DNA of 64,000 nucleotides from Eulemur rufifrons (taxonomy: Eukaryota > Chordata > Mammalia > Primates > Lemuridae): NCBI RefSeq assembly GCF_041146395.1, contig NW_027182889.1, forward strand, positions 186,001 through 250,000. The letters run 5' to 3'. Of this stretch, positions 1 through 54,399 are shown in pieces (positions within the stretch are counted from its first letter, which is position 1; the number at the start of each line of letters is the position of its first letter). The notes beneath the pieces are model-generated. The model did no database searches, had not been told where the DNA came from, and saw only the letters and a list, made by a program, of their open reading frames with translations. The translations under genes and the position numbers were made by a program.

Positions 1-89
1 GCTGGTCTCGAACTCCTGACCTCTAGCGATCCACCCGCCTCGGCCTCCCAGAGTGCTAGAATTACAGGCGTGAGCCACCGCGCCCGGCC
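1..89 (-). mobile_element. Alu SINE, antisense, cut by the window edge
   Basis: Antisense Alu left arm running from GCTGGTCTCGAACTCCTGAC to the 5' end TGAGCCACCGCGCCCGGCC. Confidence 0.93.
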
Positions 90-1439
90 TCTCTCCTTGG
101 CTTTGTGAAGCAGCCAGAGGTTTAGTGCCCTCAGAGGCCCTGCCTTCCCCAGCCCCTGCAAGTCACCCCTTGGGAGGATGGCTGAGTTAGGCCGTGAAAG
201 TCGCCGGGACGGCCATTCTCTGGCTGGCGCCGTTCTGGGAATAGCGACAATGCGTCCCTTACAGGATGTTCCGTGCAGAACTTCTCAATAATGCTGAATT
301 TAGTAAAGATTTCAAATTCCTCAAATCCTCCCTGGGTACGTCAGGATGTCGCCGCCGGACAGGGGCTCCCAGGGGTAATCCTGAGTGCAGTATGACAAGC
401 TCCCTTTTTAAATGTGTAAAACTCACAGACACCTTTGTCTGGGGGGAAAAGAAAAGATGCTCTTAATAACATTTCCAGGAAACTTAACAAGTAATGTTTC
501 AAATATGACATGTCTTAAGAAATAGGAGTTGAGTAAATACTTAAAGTGTTGGTGACAGCGTCAGGACGTTGGTGTTGCCTAAGACTAATCTCCGCCCAGA
601 CTTGCTCAGGCGAAGGTGTCTGTTGTCTAGGAAACGAGGTCCAGGTGGGGCTTCCCGGCTGGTTGGTCGGCAGCTCAGCAGCGTCCCTGAGGAGCTGGGT
701 TCTTCACCCAAGGCTGCTGCCCCCGGCAACTGCAGAATCCAGGGTCCTAAAGGAGAGAGAGGACTGCAAGAGGGAAGGCATTGCATCAGGATCACCACAG
801 CTGATGGAGACCACCTGTTTTCAAAGTATGCTCCAGGCGCCCCTGGGGGTCCCCAAGACCCTTTGTGAGGGTCAAGGTCAAAGTATCTTCATGATGACAC
901 TAAGGGATTGTCTTTCTCACTCTTCCTGTGAGTGTCCTCCGTGTTTTCCAGGGGCCACATGACCTAATGCCATTGCTCTGATAGCTGAGGAGTAGGTGTT
1001 GTGTTTTAAACTTTTCTCCGTTTCAGTGTTAACAGTCAGTATCTACAGATATAACCCACACAAGCAAAAGTTCTTCGGGCTCCTCAGTAATATCTAAGAA
1101 CCTACAGAGGTGCTGAGGCCACAGGGCTTGCGAGCTGCTGGGTTAGACTCACGCTCCGGTGTGGGGTGGCCCTTTGAGAGGCAACATTACACCTGGACAC
1201 GTGCCACCGTTCGTGCCGCAGCACAGACTCAACTGAGGAAATAAGTACCAGTTATGCTGGGGACGAGCCCCAACAAATATAAATACAGTCTTTGAATCAT
1301 ACATTATCTGTTTTCCATACTGAAATCATTGGATCATGAGTATAGAGGTGAACGGGGCTGGTACTCAGTCTTCTGCAGACAAAGCCCCATGGACTCCTCC
1401 CTCCCTGGAGAAACGAGTGCAGGGGTCAGGAACACACCC
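90..1439. other. Intergenic, nothing recognised
   Basis: Short open frames at 541-962 on both strands have no features of a gene. No repeat family was recognised. Confidence 0.5.
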
Positions 1440-1650
1440 TCGGGAGCAGACGGCCTGCGTCCAACCCCACCTCTGCCCCACACGAACCGCGTGACTTTAA
1501 CAAGGTGTTTGCCTCTCAGGGCGTCAGTGTCCCCGTCAACACTGGGCTCACGACAGCACCTACCAGGTAGGACCCTTACGAAGACAAACACGCCCAATGT
1601 GGTTAGAACCGCGTGCAGCACACGCAAGTGTTAACTGTTATTACAAAGCT
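1440..1650 (+). mobile_element. MIR SINE
   Basis: A diverged MIR with the usual order: a GTGACTTTAACAAGG block, a CCTCTCAGGGCGTCAGTGTCC block, CACCTACCAGGTAGGA, and an end near GTTAACTGTTATTA. Confidence 0.7.
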
Positions 1651-1972
1651 AAGAAAATACTTAAGGCTGTGGACGTCATTTCATATTCTCTTTCAGTAGT
1701 CATCCTGCAATATGTCGATTATTGAATAATCGACATGGAAGCGTTGTGCTGTGGACTGTCACGGGACAGCCTGGGCGTCCGAGGTGCAAATGCAGCACTG
1801 GCTGCCGGCTGCCGGGTGGGTGCCCTGCGGGGGCCTTACAGAGCGCTTAGGTCTGGAAGATTGAGTTGAGTATTACTAGACAGAGGTGAGCACCTCAATG
1901 TCGGGGAGATACGCGGGTCCACTTAGTAGAAGCACAGGGAGTTTGTGGGGAAATTGCAAAAGGCAGTGTGCA

Positions 1973-2318
1973 GGCCGGGCGTGGTGGCTCACACCTGTGA
2001 TCCTAGCACTCTGGGAGGCCGAGGCGGGCGGATCACTCGAGGTCAGGAGTTCGAGACCAGCCTGAGCAAGAGCGAGACTCCCCCCCCCTTCCTCCTCCTA
2101 CTAAAATAGAAAGAAATTATCTGGACAGCTAAAAATACATAGAAAAAATTAGCCGGGCATGGTTGCGCATGCCTGTAGTCCCAGCCACTCGGGAGGCTGA
2201 GGCAGGAGGATCGCTTGAGCCCAGGAGTTTGCGGTTGCTGTGAGCTGGGCTGACTCCACGGCACTCTAGCCCGGGCAATAGAGCGAGACTCCGTCTCAAA
2301 AAAAAAAAAAAAAAAAAA
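1973..2318 (+). mobile_element. Full-length lemur-type Alu with target-site duplication
   Basis: It starts GGCCGGGCGTGGTGG and has the extended lemur-type middle linker (ATTATCTGGACAGCTAAAAA) and a 21-base A tail. The 15-bp target-site duplication AAAAGGCAGTGTGCA is perfect at 1958-1972 and 2315-2329. Confidence 0.95.
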
Positions 2319-2681
2319 GGCAGTGTGCAAAGACAGCCCACAGCCAGGCCCTGGCTGATTTGTGAGCTCCCTGGGTGTCACTTACGTACCGGGTGGGCAA
2401 TAAGAAGTAGAGACCTTTGTTGATGGTGTTTTGGAGAGTCAGGAAGTGCAGGGCCAGGCTGTGGGACCTGGAATGTCACTGAGGCCTGGGCGTCACACTC
2501 GCAGCCTGAGAACTGCTCAATGCCTTCCTGCTTCGGGCGGTCCCTGCCTCGTATGTGCAAATGCCTTTCACAACATGTTAATATGATACAGGAGGCTGCA
2601 GAGCCGCTCAGTATTATGTGAATTAATACATTTTGGCACTGAAACCCAGTTTTACTTTGCAGCTTTAAAAATTATTCAGAA

Positions 2682-3331
<650 letters not shown>

Positions 3332-3342
3332 AAAATAAAAGG

Positions 3343-4559
3343 GCAGATCTCTTGTGAGTTAAATATAGAAATGCTGCTGGCTGATCCTGTGTGTTAGTTT
3401 TAAATCACCGCACATCCTACCTGGACGACCCTGGGCAGTCTGCAGTGAGGCCGGCCTCCACCAGGCCCCAGTGGAACAACTGTGTTCTCTTCACCTCGAC
3501 TGTCCCAGACGAGCACTTCGGTTCTTCCCTTTTACCAGCAGGGACAGACCGGAAGCACAGTCTACAGGATTTGTTATATTTTGTCTGCTATGTTTACGAA
3601 ACTGTAACCCCATCTAGGATTGCCTTAGTGCCCAAGTACCAAACTGTCAAGCTAAATAAAACGTACAACAGAGGGATGGTAAAACCCAAATTGCCTGCTT
3701 TAGTTCAAGGCATAGATAAAGCCCAAGTCGCCTCCATCTGCAAATAATCTCAAACTTCACTCGATCAGCTCTCGCGCCCACCTTGGCGTGGCCATGCATT
3801 CCAGAAACCGGGAGCACAGGCTGCTCTGGGGGAGGCTGCTGGGCGCCCCTGGGAAGATCGCAGCCGCCAGCCCACATCCCTTCTGTGCATCTGCCTTCCC
3901 CACGATCCAGGGGGCGAGGGGTCCTGAGTGGGCCGAGGTTCACATTCTGTGTACAAGTGACCACCTACTCCTCTGTCAAACCAGCCCTTCGGGTTGCAAT
4001 GAAAAGGAAGCCACACCTAGGGCCACTGCGCCTTGTTCCTGTCCATGCAGAGCCTGGCGTCCTCGCCCTGTCCCGCTGCACAGGCTAGTCTGGGTGCTGT
4101 CCCTTGCTGCTCACAGCCCCCGGCCCTGCCGCTGCCGCCGCTGTTGACCCTGTGCTCGGCAGGCCTTGCCTCCCTCCTCCTGCAGCTGCAGCTCAGAAAC
4201 AGCAGCCCAGGCTTTCCCCACACCTCCTGCAGAACCAGCTGCCCCCGGTGCCGGACGTCTTGTCCCTCTGTCACCGTTGCAGCCACTGAGTCCCTGGCCT
4301 CCTTTCCCACCTCTGGCCTCTCTGGAGTCTGTTCTCCATGAAGCAGCTGAAGTGATGCTTTCGTGATAAAACGGACCCCTCAGTCCCGGGCTGGAAGCCA
4401 TCCACAGCTCTGCAGCACCCTGCCCTGTCCAAGCCAGCCACAGCGACGCTCTTCCCGTGGCTCCCAGGCCTCCTTTGCGTTCTGAAGGCTCTCGAACGTC
4501 CCTCTCTGAATGGTAAATTTCACCTTCTGTGTATTTTACCACAATTTTAAGAATTCCCT
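3343..4559. other. Intergenic, no gene supported
   Basis: A 118-codon open frame (3391-3747) and several GC-rich chance frames (3765-4366) are present without splice sites, promoter or known domains. An AATAAA at 3654-3659 has no gene attached. Confidence 0.5.
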
Positions 4560-4874
4560 TTTTTGTTTGCTTTTTTGAGACGGGATCTCACTCTGTTGCC
4601 TTGGGTAGAGTATAGTGGCATCATCACAGCTCACTGCAACCTCCAACTCCTGGGCTCAATCCTCCCGTTTCAGCCTCCAGAGTAGCTGGGACAACAGGCA
4701 TGTGCCACCATGCCTGGAAAATTCTTCTATTTTTAGTAGGGACGGGGTCTCGCTCTTGCTCAGGCTGGTCTTGAACTCCTGAGCTCAAGCAATCCTCCCA
4801 CATCGGCCTCTCGAGTAGCTGGGACTACAGGCGTGAACCACCATACCTGGCCACGTGAGCCACCGCGCCTGGCC
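4560..4874 (-). mobile_element. Alu, antisense
   Basis: A T-rich start, then TTTGAGACGGGATCTCACTC through to CACCGCGCCTGGCC. The 5' end carries a short internal duplication of the CACCATACCTGGCC end. Confidence 0.9.
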
Positions 4875-4949
4875 ACGAAGTCCCTTTTCCGTGGATTCTG
4901 CCTTGACCTCCCAAACCTCGGGCTTTGTCTCCACACCCACTGGAGGCCT

Positions 4950-5110
4950 TCATGCGCCGTGTGCTTGCCTTGGTCTTGCTTCTCTCCATGACGAGAACGG
5001 GCGTTCAGCCAGGACAGCGCTGTGGTTTTGCTGCTGCTGTGTCCCGAGCACCTGGGACACTGTGCATATACCGTGGTCACTCAGTAAGTATCTGTTGGAG
5101 GCGATTCCAC
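4950..5110 (+). mobile_element. L2 LINE 3' fragment (probable)
   Basis: The order matches the L2 3' end: a TGCTGTGTCCCGAGCACC block, a GGGACACTGTGCATA block and CACTCAGTAAGTATCTGTTGG. Diverged, so the call is tentative. Confidence 0.5.
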
Positions 5111-7414
5111 GTTACCCCACAGAAAATCTCCTTGTCTCTACAGCCCTCGCTCCCTGCAGCCGTGCTCCTGGCTGCTCACCGACCCCCCGAACCTCTCCTC
5201 GGAGGCTCCACTTGCGCCCTCTCCCCACTCCACTCCCTTCGTCTTTTCCTTGCTGTCTTCCCCCATTGTCCTGCTCTGCAGTCCTGTCTTTGGAACCGTT
5301 CTTCTCTTTTTGCTCTGCACACACAACGTGGGAGAATGGGCCAGCCGTCTCTGACGACGGGGGTGGGGAACTCTGGCAGCCTGCTGGGCTGTGGGGCACA
5401 CTCACTGGTCACCCGTCAGCCGTGGCTGTCCCCATTCCAGTGTGGTCCATGGGAAGTCCCTCAGCCCCAGGTCGGCCACCGATTTGCTGAAAACCTACCA
5501 CGGCCACAGAGCACTAGGACCCAGGACAAGCCGGCCAGTGACGGGGCTCAGACTCCCTCTCTGGTCACCGCTCTGGGCAAGCCAGCTGCTGTGTCACGTG
5601 AGGCCCTGAGGAGAGCCACGCGTTGGTGTTGAGGAGCCGAGGCCCCTGGTGGCAGCGGTGTGAGTGCGCCACCCTGGAAGCAGAGCCCCCCACCCGGGTC
5701 AAGCTTCAAATGACCCCACCCTGGGCGTCAACTCCACTGTAACCTTATGAGAGACCAAACCACCCAGTCCAGCCACTTCCAGATTCATGACCCTCAGAAA
5801 CCGTGTGAGATAACAAGTATTTGTTGTTTCAACTTGCCAACCTGATGAATTTGGTACACGTTGTCTGTGGGAGTTAGCATCACGTGAGGAGGACACAGAC
5901 TTGCTCCTTCCAGTCCTTCTTAAACATCTGTCCAAACTCTCACACCAGACAGTCTAAGGAAGCACTGAGGGATGCATGGTTACTTCATCATGCGTAAATT
6001 CCCGGACACGTTTTTTGCTAGTAGAAATGAATTTTCTCTTCTTTTCTCTTCCTTTTTTTAATTCCCAGTAATTGCATTAAGAATTTCTCTTCTTTTCAAG
6101 GAAAAATCTGTGATTACGAAATCTTCCTCATGTGATGGAAAAAAACCCAGTTAACAAGTGATTTGAGAAGAAACTGTCTCCTAAGGAAGATCTTTAGTTC
6201 AGAAACATAATTTGCATAATTTCACAGAAACAAACGTGTTTACCCAAACATTGCATCAGGCAGCACGTTTTACAGAAGAGGTCCTACCTACTGTTAGACA
6301 GGTGTCTCGCTGTCAGCCTGTGTGACGTGACGTGGCCCCAGCAGGACGATCACGGGTGCAGTAGTCAGTCGTGCCGCCGCCGTGGAGCTTCAAAGACCAG
6401 GGCACCCGTGAGAGCAACCATGCTTTAACAAAAAGAGTTCAGAAGTTTAGTTGCTGCCAAGTTTGGGAAAAAGTAAATGCATAATTATTCGCTCAGATAT
6501 TAATAAAGAAGTCTAGATTGTAAAACCAAAAAGGACCCAAAAGATCAACTTCTGTCTCCAGAATGCTAAAGTATTATAACTACATTATAGACAAGGCAAC
6601 TGGGGTTCCCAAAGCAGCTGCCTGAATCCCCTGGGTGGACACAGGGAGGAAGGCACAGGACCCGGGGGGTGGGGGGCTCTTCCACCTGAGCTCACAGAAG
6701 GGAGTGAGGAGGAAGGACCCACTCGCTCTGCTCCTCTCTGCTCCTCACAGCCCAGGCTGAAGGGGCTGCCCCGGACACCCAGAGGCCTCTGTGCTGAAGG
6801 GGCCTGGGCTGAGGGACCTGGGGTCAGGGAGGCCCCCCGGAGACCTAGGCGTGCCCTGCCCACACGATTGCCTCTCTGACACACTGAAGAACAAGGCAGG
6901 TAAGGGAAGTCACGTCAAACTGTCCAAACGTCCTGGTGTACGCAGAGGGCAGAGAGCTGGGGAAGGGCAATGAGGAAGTGTAACAGTAAACAGAAGCACA
7001 GAGAGAGTGAAGGAAACACCCAAGAGGAAAGTGAAGCTGAGGTCTGGCAGCTGACGGGACTGCTCTGAAGTGGCGTCTGCGGCAAACGCAGGTCCAGGGA
7101 GCCCGCTCTCCTGCAGCCCCTTCCCTTCTCGGGTCCAGAACACGGAACCCCTGAATCCCGGAGGAGATCTGCAACAGGAGATCCCTGTTGCCCAAGGCTG
7201 CTCGAGCCTCTGCCCCCTCACTACCTCGGGACTGAAGCCCATGGCTCGCCTGTCATCCGCAGGGCTTGGGACACAGCCAGCCTTCAAAGCACAGTTGTTA
7301 AAGAAAGGAGTGTTCCCATACCCTCATGTCTCATGACATCCTCGTAATGACTAGTTCCTGTTGGACGTGAAGGGCTTCCTGGGTCGTAAGTTGCTTTCAC
7401 ATGTGTTTATTGCA
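5111..7414. other. Intergenic
   Basis: Apart from the LTR piece at 5690-5870 I recognise nothing. 5940-6600 is A/T-rich and 6600-7290 is ordinary mixed sequence. Confidence 0.5.
5690..5870 (+). mobile_element. MLT1/MaLR-type LTR fragment
   Basis: It contains CTTATGAGAGACCAAACCAC, CCAGATTCATGACCCTCAGA and CCGTGTGAGATAACAAGTAT, then TTGTTGTTTCAAC, the typical 3' part of ancient ERVL-MaLR LTRs. No coding part is present. Confidence 0.65.
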
Positions 7415-7560
7415 GTTTATCTTCATAACAACCCTGTGGGAAACCCAAGGTTTACATTAGCCTCGCCTTGCAGATAATTATTATCCCCATTTTACTGATG
7501 AGAAAATTGGGGTTTTGAGAAGTTGCTAACTTGCTTAAGGTCACAGGTTGAGGAGCACAG
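7415..7560 (-). mobile_element. MIR SINE, antisense
   Basis: Antisense MIR blocks CTTCATAACAACCCTGTGGG, TTATTATCCCCATTTTACTG and CTTGCTTAAGGTCACAGG are in order. Confidence 0.85.
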
Positions 7561-8237
7561 AACACAGTGTTCTTTGCCCAGAGGCTGTCCTCTTGCCAAC
7601 ACCCGCACTGCTTCTGACTGAATCACCAGGAAAGCAGGCTGGACTGCAACATCAGTTTTACTGCAGACAATATTAATAGGATAACAGCTTATACTCTTCC
7701 TACACAAACTGAAACTTGTTAGAGGCTTTGAGTCACAAATCCTCTGAAGGCACAGGCACGAAGGTGGGGGCTTGTCTGTGTCCTAGGGCACAAGAAACCT
7801 TCCCAGAAGTTGGGTTACAGTCACGGGACACGGCTGGGGTATGGGCTGCACACAGGGAGCTGGGAGGCAGAAGTGGGAGAGACCGTCGGACCAGTCCTGG
7901 TGTCCTTTAAGGAGGGAAAGGAGAAACAGTGGCAGAGACAGGAGGGACGGATTCACTGTGAAGGCAGACAACAGGACAAGCAGGAGGAAAAGCAGTTCAG
8001 CTGTGACAGTGACAGCCCTGGGCTCGGCTGCTCCTTCCACAAACCAACAGAACAGGCTCCTCAACCACAACTAAACACCTCTGCGAAAGCACCAGGCCAC
8101 CGAGAGCTGAGGGCCAACGATCAGGAATGCTCACAAAACCCGAGGGAGAGGGAGGCTACACCAGGCAACACATGACTTTTGTGGCCTGGTCTGCAAGGCA
8201 TGATGGTGGAGGGTGCAGGCCCAGAAACCAGTCAGAC

Positions 8238-8427
8238 CAGCTTTGAAACAACCCTTCTTAGCTTGATCTTGGGCAGGTTACTTTAATTTTTCTGAATGTT
8301 TCCTTATCTGTAAAACAGAGATATTACAAGTATCTACTTCACAGAGCTGTGAATATTAAATGAGTCTTTGATATGGAGCCAGGCACTAAGTTAGCACTTG
8401 GTAACCTTCTCATTGTTATAAGTATTA
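8238..8427 (+). mobile_element. MIR SINE
   Basis: Sense MIR blocks TTGATCTTGGGCAGGTTACT, CTTATCTGTAAAACAGAGAT and GAGCCAGGCACTAAGTTAGC are in order. Confidence 0.85.
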
Positions 8428-8540
8428 TTTTATTTTATATGCTTTTTATAGAGATGAGGTCTACACTATGTTGCTCAGGCTGATCTCGAGCTCCTGGCCT
8501 CAGCCTCCCAAAGTGCTGGGATTACAAGCCGGAGCCACCA
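8428..8540 (-). mobile_element. Alu monomer, antisense (FLAM-like)
   Basis: Only one arm is present, from the T/A-rich tail remnant through TTGCTCAGGCTGATCTCGAG to CTGGGATTACAAGCCGGAGC. Confidence 0.8.
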
Positions 8541-9179
8541 ACAAACACATCACCCTAACCCTCTCTCTGAAATATATCTGGCTAGTCTTTGCTTTTTCTG
8601 TTCAACAAACTTTTCAACTCCAGGCTGTCAAAAAGCCAAGCAAGCAACAGCCAGGCAGACAAAGAAGGTGGGAAAGGTCAGGGCAGAGAAGGGCACAGAG
8701 GAGGCCCCCAGCCCCACCCAGCTCTGGCACTGGGTGGACTGGCCTTGCAGAACACTGAGAGTGACCCTGCCTGGGCCGTGAGCACAGCGGGAATGGGACA
8801 CCCCTCCTCGGGGCTCTGGTGCCGTGGGCAGTGCCCAGACTTGCACCCCGGGTCCCCATGCCACAGGACGCATGCTTCAGCACCCGGCTGAGAGCCACTT
8901 CCAGAAATGAGTAAGCTCGCCCGCATGAGAAAATGAGCTGAACAAGTCTGAGGGGACACCCAATATTACAGACCCCCGCCTGAGCCATGAAGTGTTTAGT
9001 CACCTCACTTTCAAAAAGGCCTTCCTAACCTGCCCTTACTGCTGTGGTTGGAACATTTTTTGTTCATGGGCCCATCCCGATGAAGGAAAGCACCTGTCCC
9101 CTCCCCGCCTAAGTCACTAGGCCTCTCCTTCGAGGCAGAACACTGCGTCTGGGGGCGGGGAGAACCAGGCCAGGAGAGT

Positions 9180-9325
9180 GGGGCCCCCGGCAGTGGGAGG
9201 GCCCGGGAGAGGGAGGGGCCCTGGCAGTGAGGGGCCTCGGGAGTCGGGGTGGGGGCCTCGGGAGTGGAGGGGCGGGCAGTGGGGGGCCTCGGGACTGGGG
9301 GAGCCGGGTAGTGGAGGGCTCCAGA
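9180..9325 (+). repeat. Degenerate G-rich tandem repeat upstream of SPG7
   Basis: Imperfect repeats of [24 protein letters not shown] units start near 9187, 9222, 9272 and 9306. Runs of three to six G are spaced a few bases apart, so the strand could form G-quadruplexes. It lies about 0.3-0.4 kb upstream of the SPG7 ATG. Confidence 0.7.
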
Positions 9326-9494
9326 CCACTCGCCACATCCGCCTTTTATGCATCCGCCAGGCCCGGATAAGACGGAGGCGTCGAAAGCGTCCAGGGGACC
9401 CGCGGCCTCCTCGCGGACCCGGGGCTGCGGAAACGTCTAGGGACATGGAGTCGGACCGATACCAGCCGGCTGCGCACCCCGGAAGCCGGGCTAG

Positions 9495-47402
<37,908 letters not shown>

Positions 47403-47553
47403 TGGGGGCTCCCTGACTGCACGCGGGGCCAGCCGGGACCCGAACACGCTCGGCTGCCCCTGGGTTTATTTTCAGCTAACATGTGTCCCTCCTCCTTTAG
47501 CTCTTAGCGGTCCGTGCTGAAGGGCTCCAGGGTTGAGCTCCCTGTACGTGATG

Positions 47554-47559
47554 AGTAAA
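47554..47559 (+). terminator. SPG7: Proximal poly(A) signal of SPG7 (AGTAAA)
   Basis: The variant hexamer AGTAAA lies 152 nt after the stop codon. It is followed about 30 nt later by a GT-rich element (GCGTGTGTGCAG), the normal layout of a cleavage site. It would give a 3'UTR of about 175 nt. Confidence 0.55.
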
Positions 47560-48027
47560 GTTCTTTGCAGAAATGGCTGCTAAAACTTTGCGTGTGTGCA
47601 GTTTCCCCTGTGGGGAAGGGCGTCAGTGCTCCCTACAAGTGTGCCCAGGGCGCTCTGTCCCCAGTGTGGTGGAGCCGACCCAGAGGCAGCACAGCATTCA
47701 GAGTCTGAGCAGACCCTCCTCGTGCCAAGGCTCCCGGACAGCCCGTCCCAGCGCCTGTGCCTCCCTCAGAATGCCAGCAGGATCGAGATGGGAGGACCCT
47801 CCAAGCCACTTGTCCTCCTGTCCACTGGCTGTCATCATGCTGACTCACCAGTGAGGTCACAGAGTTATTAGGACCAGGCCCTGGGCTCTGGGGGATTCAA
47901 ACACTGCCATGGTGCCACCTACCACCATGTGGACAGGCTCAATTTGAGGACCTCTCCTCGCTGTCTAGTTGTGCAGCGTTGGGACGCCTTAGTTCTTACT
48001 GCCCTGAGAGTTGTCCTGTACTTCACT

Positions 48028-48033
48028 AATAAA
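48028..48033 (+). terminator. SPG7: Distal poly(A) signal of SPG7 (AATAAA)
   Basis: A canonical AATAAA 626 nt after the stop codon, followed by a moderately G/T-rich stretch. The resulting 3'UTR of about 650 nt is close to what I remember for the main human SPG7 mRNA. No other canonical hexamer lies between the stop codon and this site. Confidence 0.55.
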
Positions 48034-48049
48034 TTCTGCGGGTAGAGAG

Positions 48050-51129
<3,080 letters not shown>

Positions 51130-51268
51130 GTAGCCTCAGAGCCAAAGGTTAATAGTAGCTCCTGCGTCACTTGGTGGTTGTGTGGAATTAAATATGAAAA
51201 TGCATGTGGAGTACTGCATGCCCGGCTTATAAAAGACACACAATTACTGTGTTAATTTTATCTAAAAA
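51130..51268 (+). mobile_element. MIR SINE upstream of RPL13
   Basis: GTTGTGTGGAATTAAATATG, GAGTACTGCATGCCCGGC and the ATTACTGTGTTAATTTTA end fit the 3' half of a MIR. Confidence 0.65.
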
Positions 51269-51690
51269 ATAAATGACCCAAATAGACGTGAGGGGAAGAG
51301 ACACTGGAACAAGCATGAAGAATTCAAGTGGCGCTAGCTCGCCTTCAATAAACCTTTTCTGCCTTTGCACCGCTAACGTACTGCGTCCCAGAAACACGTA
51401 CAGACTAAGATTCCCAGAACCCGAGCCAGGACTTCGCTGAGGTCGAACCGCCTGCGGTTTCCCTTTGCCTTAGGACGGCTGCACCTTAATCTGTGTGTTA
51501 CCCCGCGAAGTCCGGCCCGCGCAGGGCCTGGAGCGCCGGGGACACTCCCGCAGCTGCGAAAAGGACAATAACAAGACAGCAAGCAAGTCGGCTCGGCCAC
51601 AGCGCTGCGCACGGGCGGCGCCATGTCCGCCAGGGCGGCGCGAGGGTGGGATGGCCGCTTTCGACGTCACTTCCTTCTTTCCTGGCTCTG

Positions 51691-51695
51691 ATTGG
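51691..51695 (-). promoter_or_regulatory. Inverted CCAAT box 1 (RPL13)
   Basis: ATTGG in the context CTGATTGGCCAGA, a good NF-Y site, about 70 bp upstream of the likely RPL13 start site. Confidence 0.6.
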
Positions 51696-51716
51696 CCAGA
51701 ACGCCCGGCGCTTCTC

Positions 51717-51721
51717 ATTGG
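51717..51721 (-). promoter_or_regulatory. Inverted CCAAT box 2 (RPL13)
   Basis: ATTGG in the context CTCATTGGCCGGG, 26 bp from the first box and about 40 bp upstream of the likely start site. Paired CCAAT boxes are common in housekeeping promoters. Confidence 0.6.
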
Positions 51722-51760
51722 CCGGGCCCACTACCATCCCAGGGTACCTTGCGGCCGCGA

Positions 51761-51794
51761 CTCCTTTCCGCTCGGCTGTTCTCCTGCGCAGGAG
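51761..51794 (+). other. RPL13: RPL13 exon 1 (non-coding, 5'TOP)
   Basis: The likely transcript starts at a C followed by a pyrimidine run (CTCCTTTCC), the terminal oligopyrimidine signature that puts ribosomal-protein mRNAs under mTOR/LARP1 translational control. The exon continues CTCGGCTGTTCTCCTGCGCA and ends GGAG before GTGAGC. The start could be a few bases later. Confidence 0.8.
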
Positions 51795-52096
51795 GTGAGC
51801 GCGCCCTGTCCCCGCTCCGTCGGGCGTCATCCGGCCCCATCGGGCACCATCGAACGCCTTCTGGCTCTTTCTACCGCCGTCGGCCTAGCGTTGCGGCCGA
51901 AGCAGCCATGGAGGGGCCTCAGGCCCAAGCCAGGGCCTCTTTGACGCTGTCTGGTCGGGCCCGGGGCCCCGGCTCCTCGGGCGCGGCCGGACGGCCGGGG
52001 CCGGCGGGCTCGGGGAGGTGGCCCGGGGGGCGCGCGCGGCCGCGGCCCGGCCCCTCACTCGCTCCCCTCCTCTCCCTGGCGGCCCCAGGGCCGTAG

Positions 52097-54359
<2,263 letters not shown>

Positions 54360-54376
54360 AGCCTTTTGGGACTTTC

Positions 54377-54382
54377 AATAAA
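54377..54382 (+). terminator. RPL13: RPL13 poly(A) signal (AATAAA)
   Basis: A canonical AATAAA 18 nt after the TGA, followed by TGTGGTGTGTTCATC as a GT-rich downstream element. The mRNA would have a very short 3'UTR of about 40 nt, typical of ribosomal-protein genes. Confidence 0.85.
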
Positions 54383-54399
54383 TCAGGAGCGAAGCTGGG

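Larger units (their letters stand above)
7561..9179. other. Intergenic, SPG7-proximal
   Basis: MIR and Alu monomer at 8238-8540, otherwise unrecognised. GC content rises from about 9100 toward the SPG7 promoter. Confidence 0.5.

Noticed and set aside
3391..3747. 118-codon + strand frame that might be a small gene
   Set aside because: No recognisable domain, no splice or promoter signals. It lies in intergenic DNA just after an Alu.
4855..5632. Two overlapping frames of 211 and 235 codons
   Set aside because: They begin within or next to an Alu and an L2-like fragment and have low-complexity Pro/Ser/Leu composition.
51617..51640. Third CTCF-type site in the RPL13 promoter
   Set aside because: CCGCCAGGGCGGCG breaks the GGGGGC core, so it is a weaker match than the two accepted sites.
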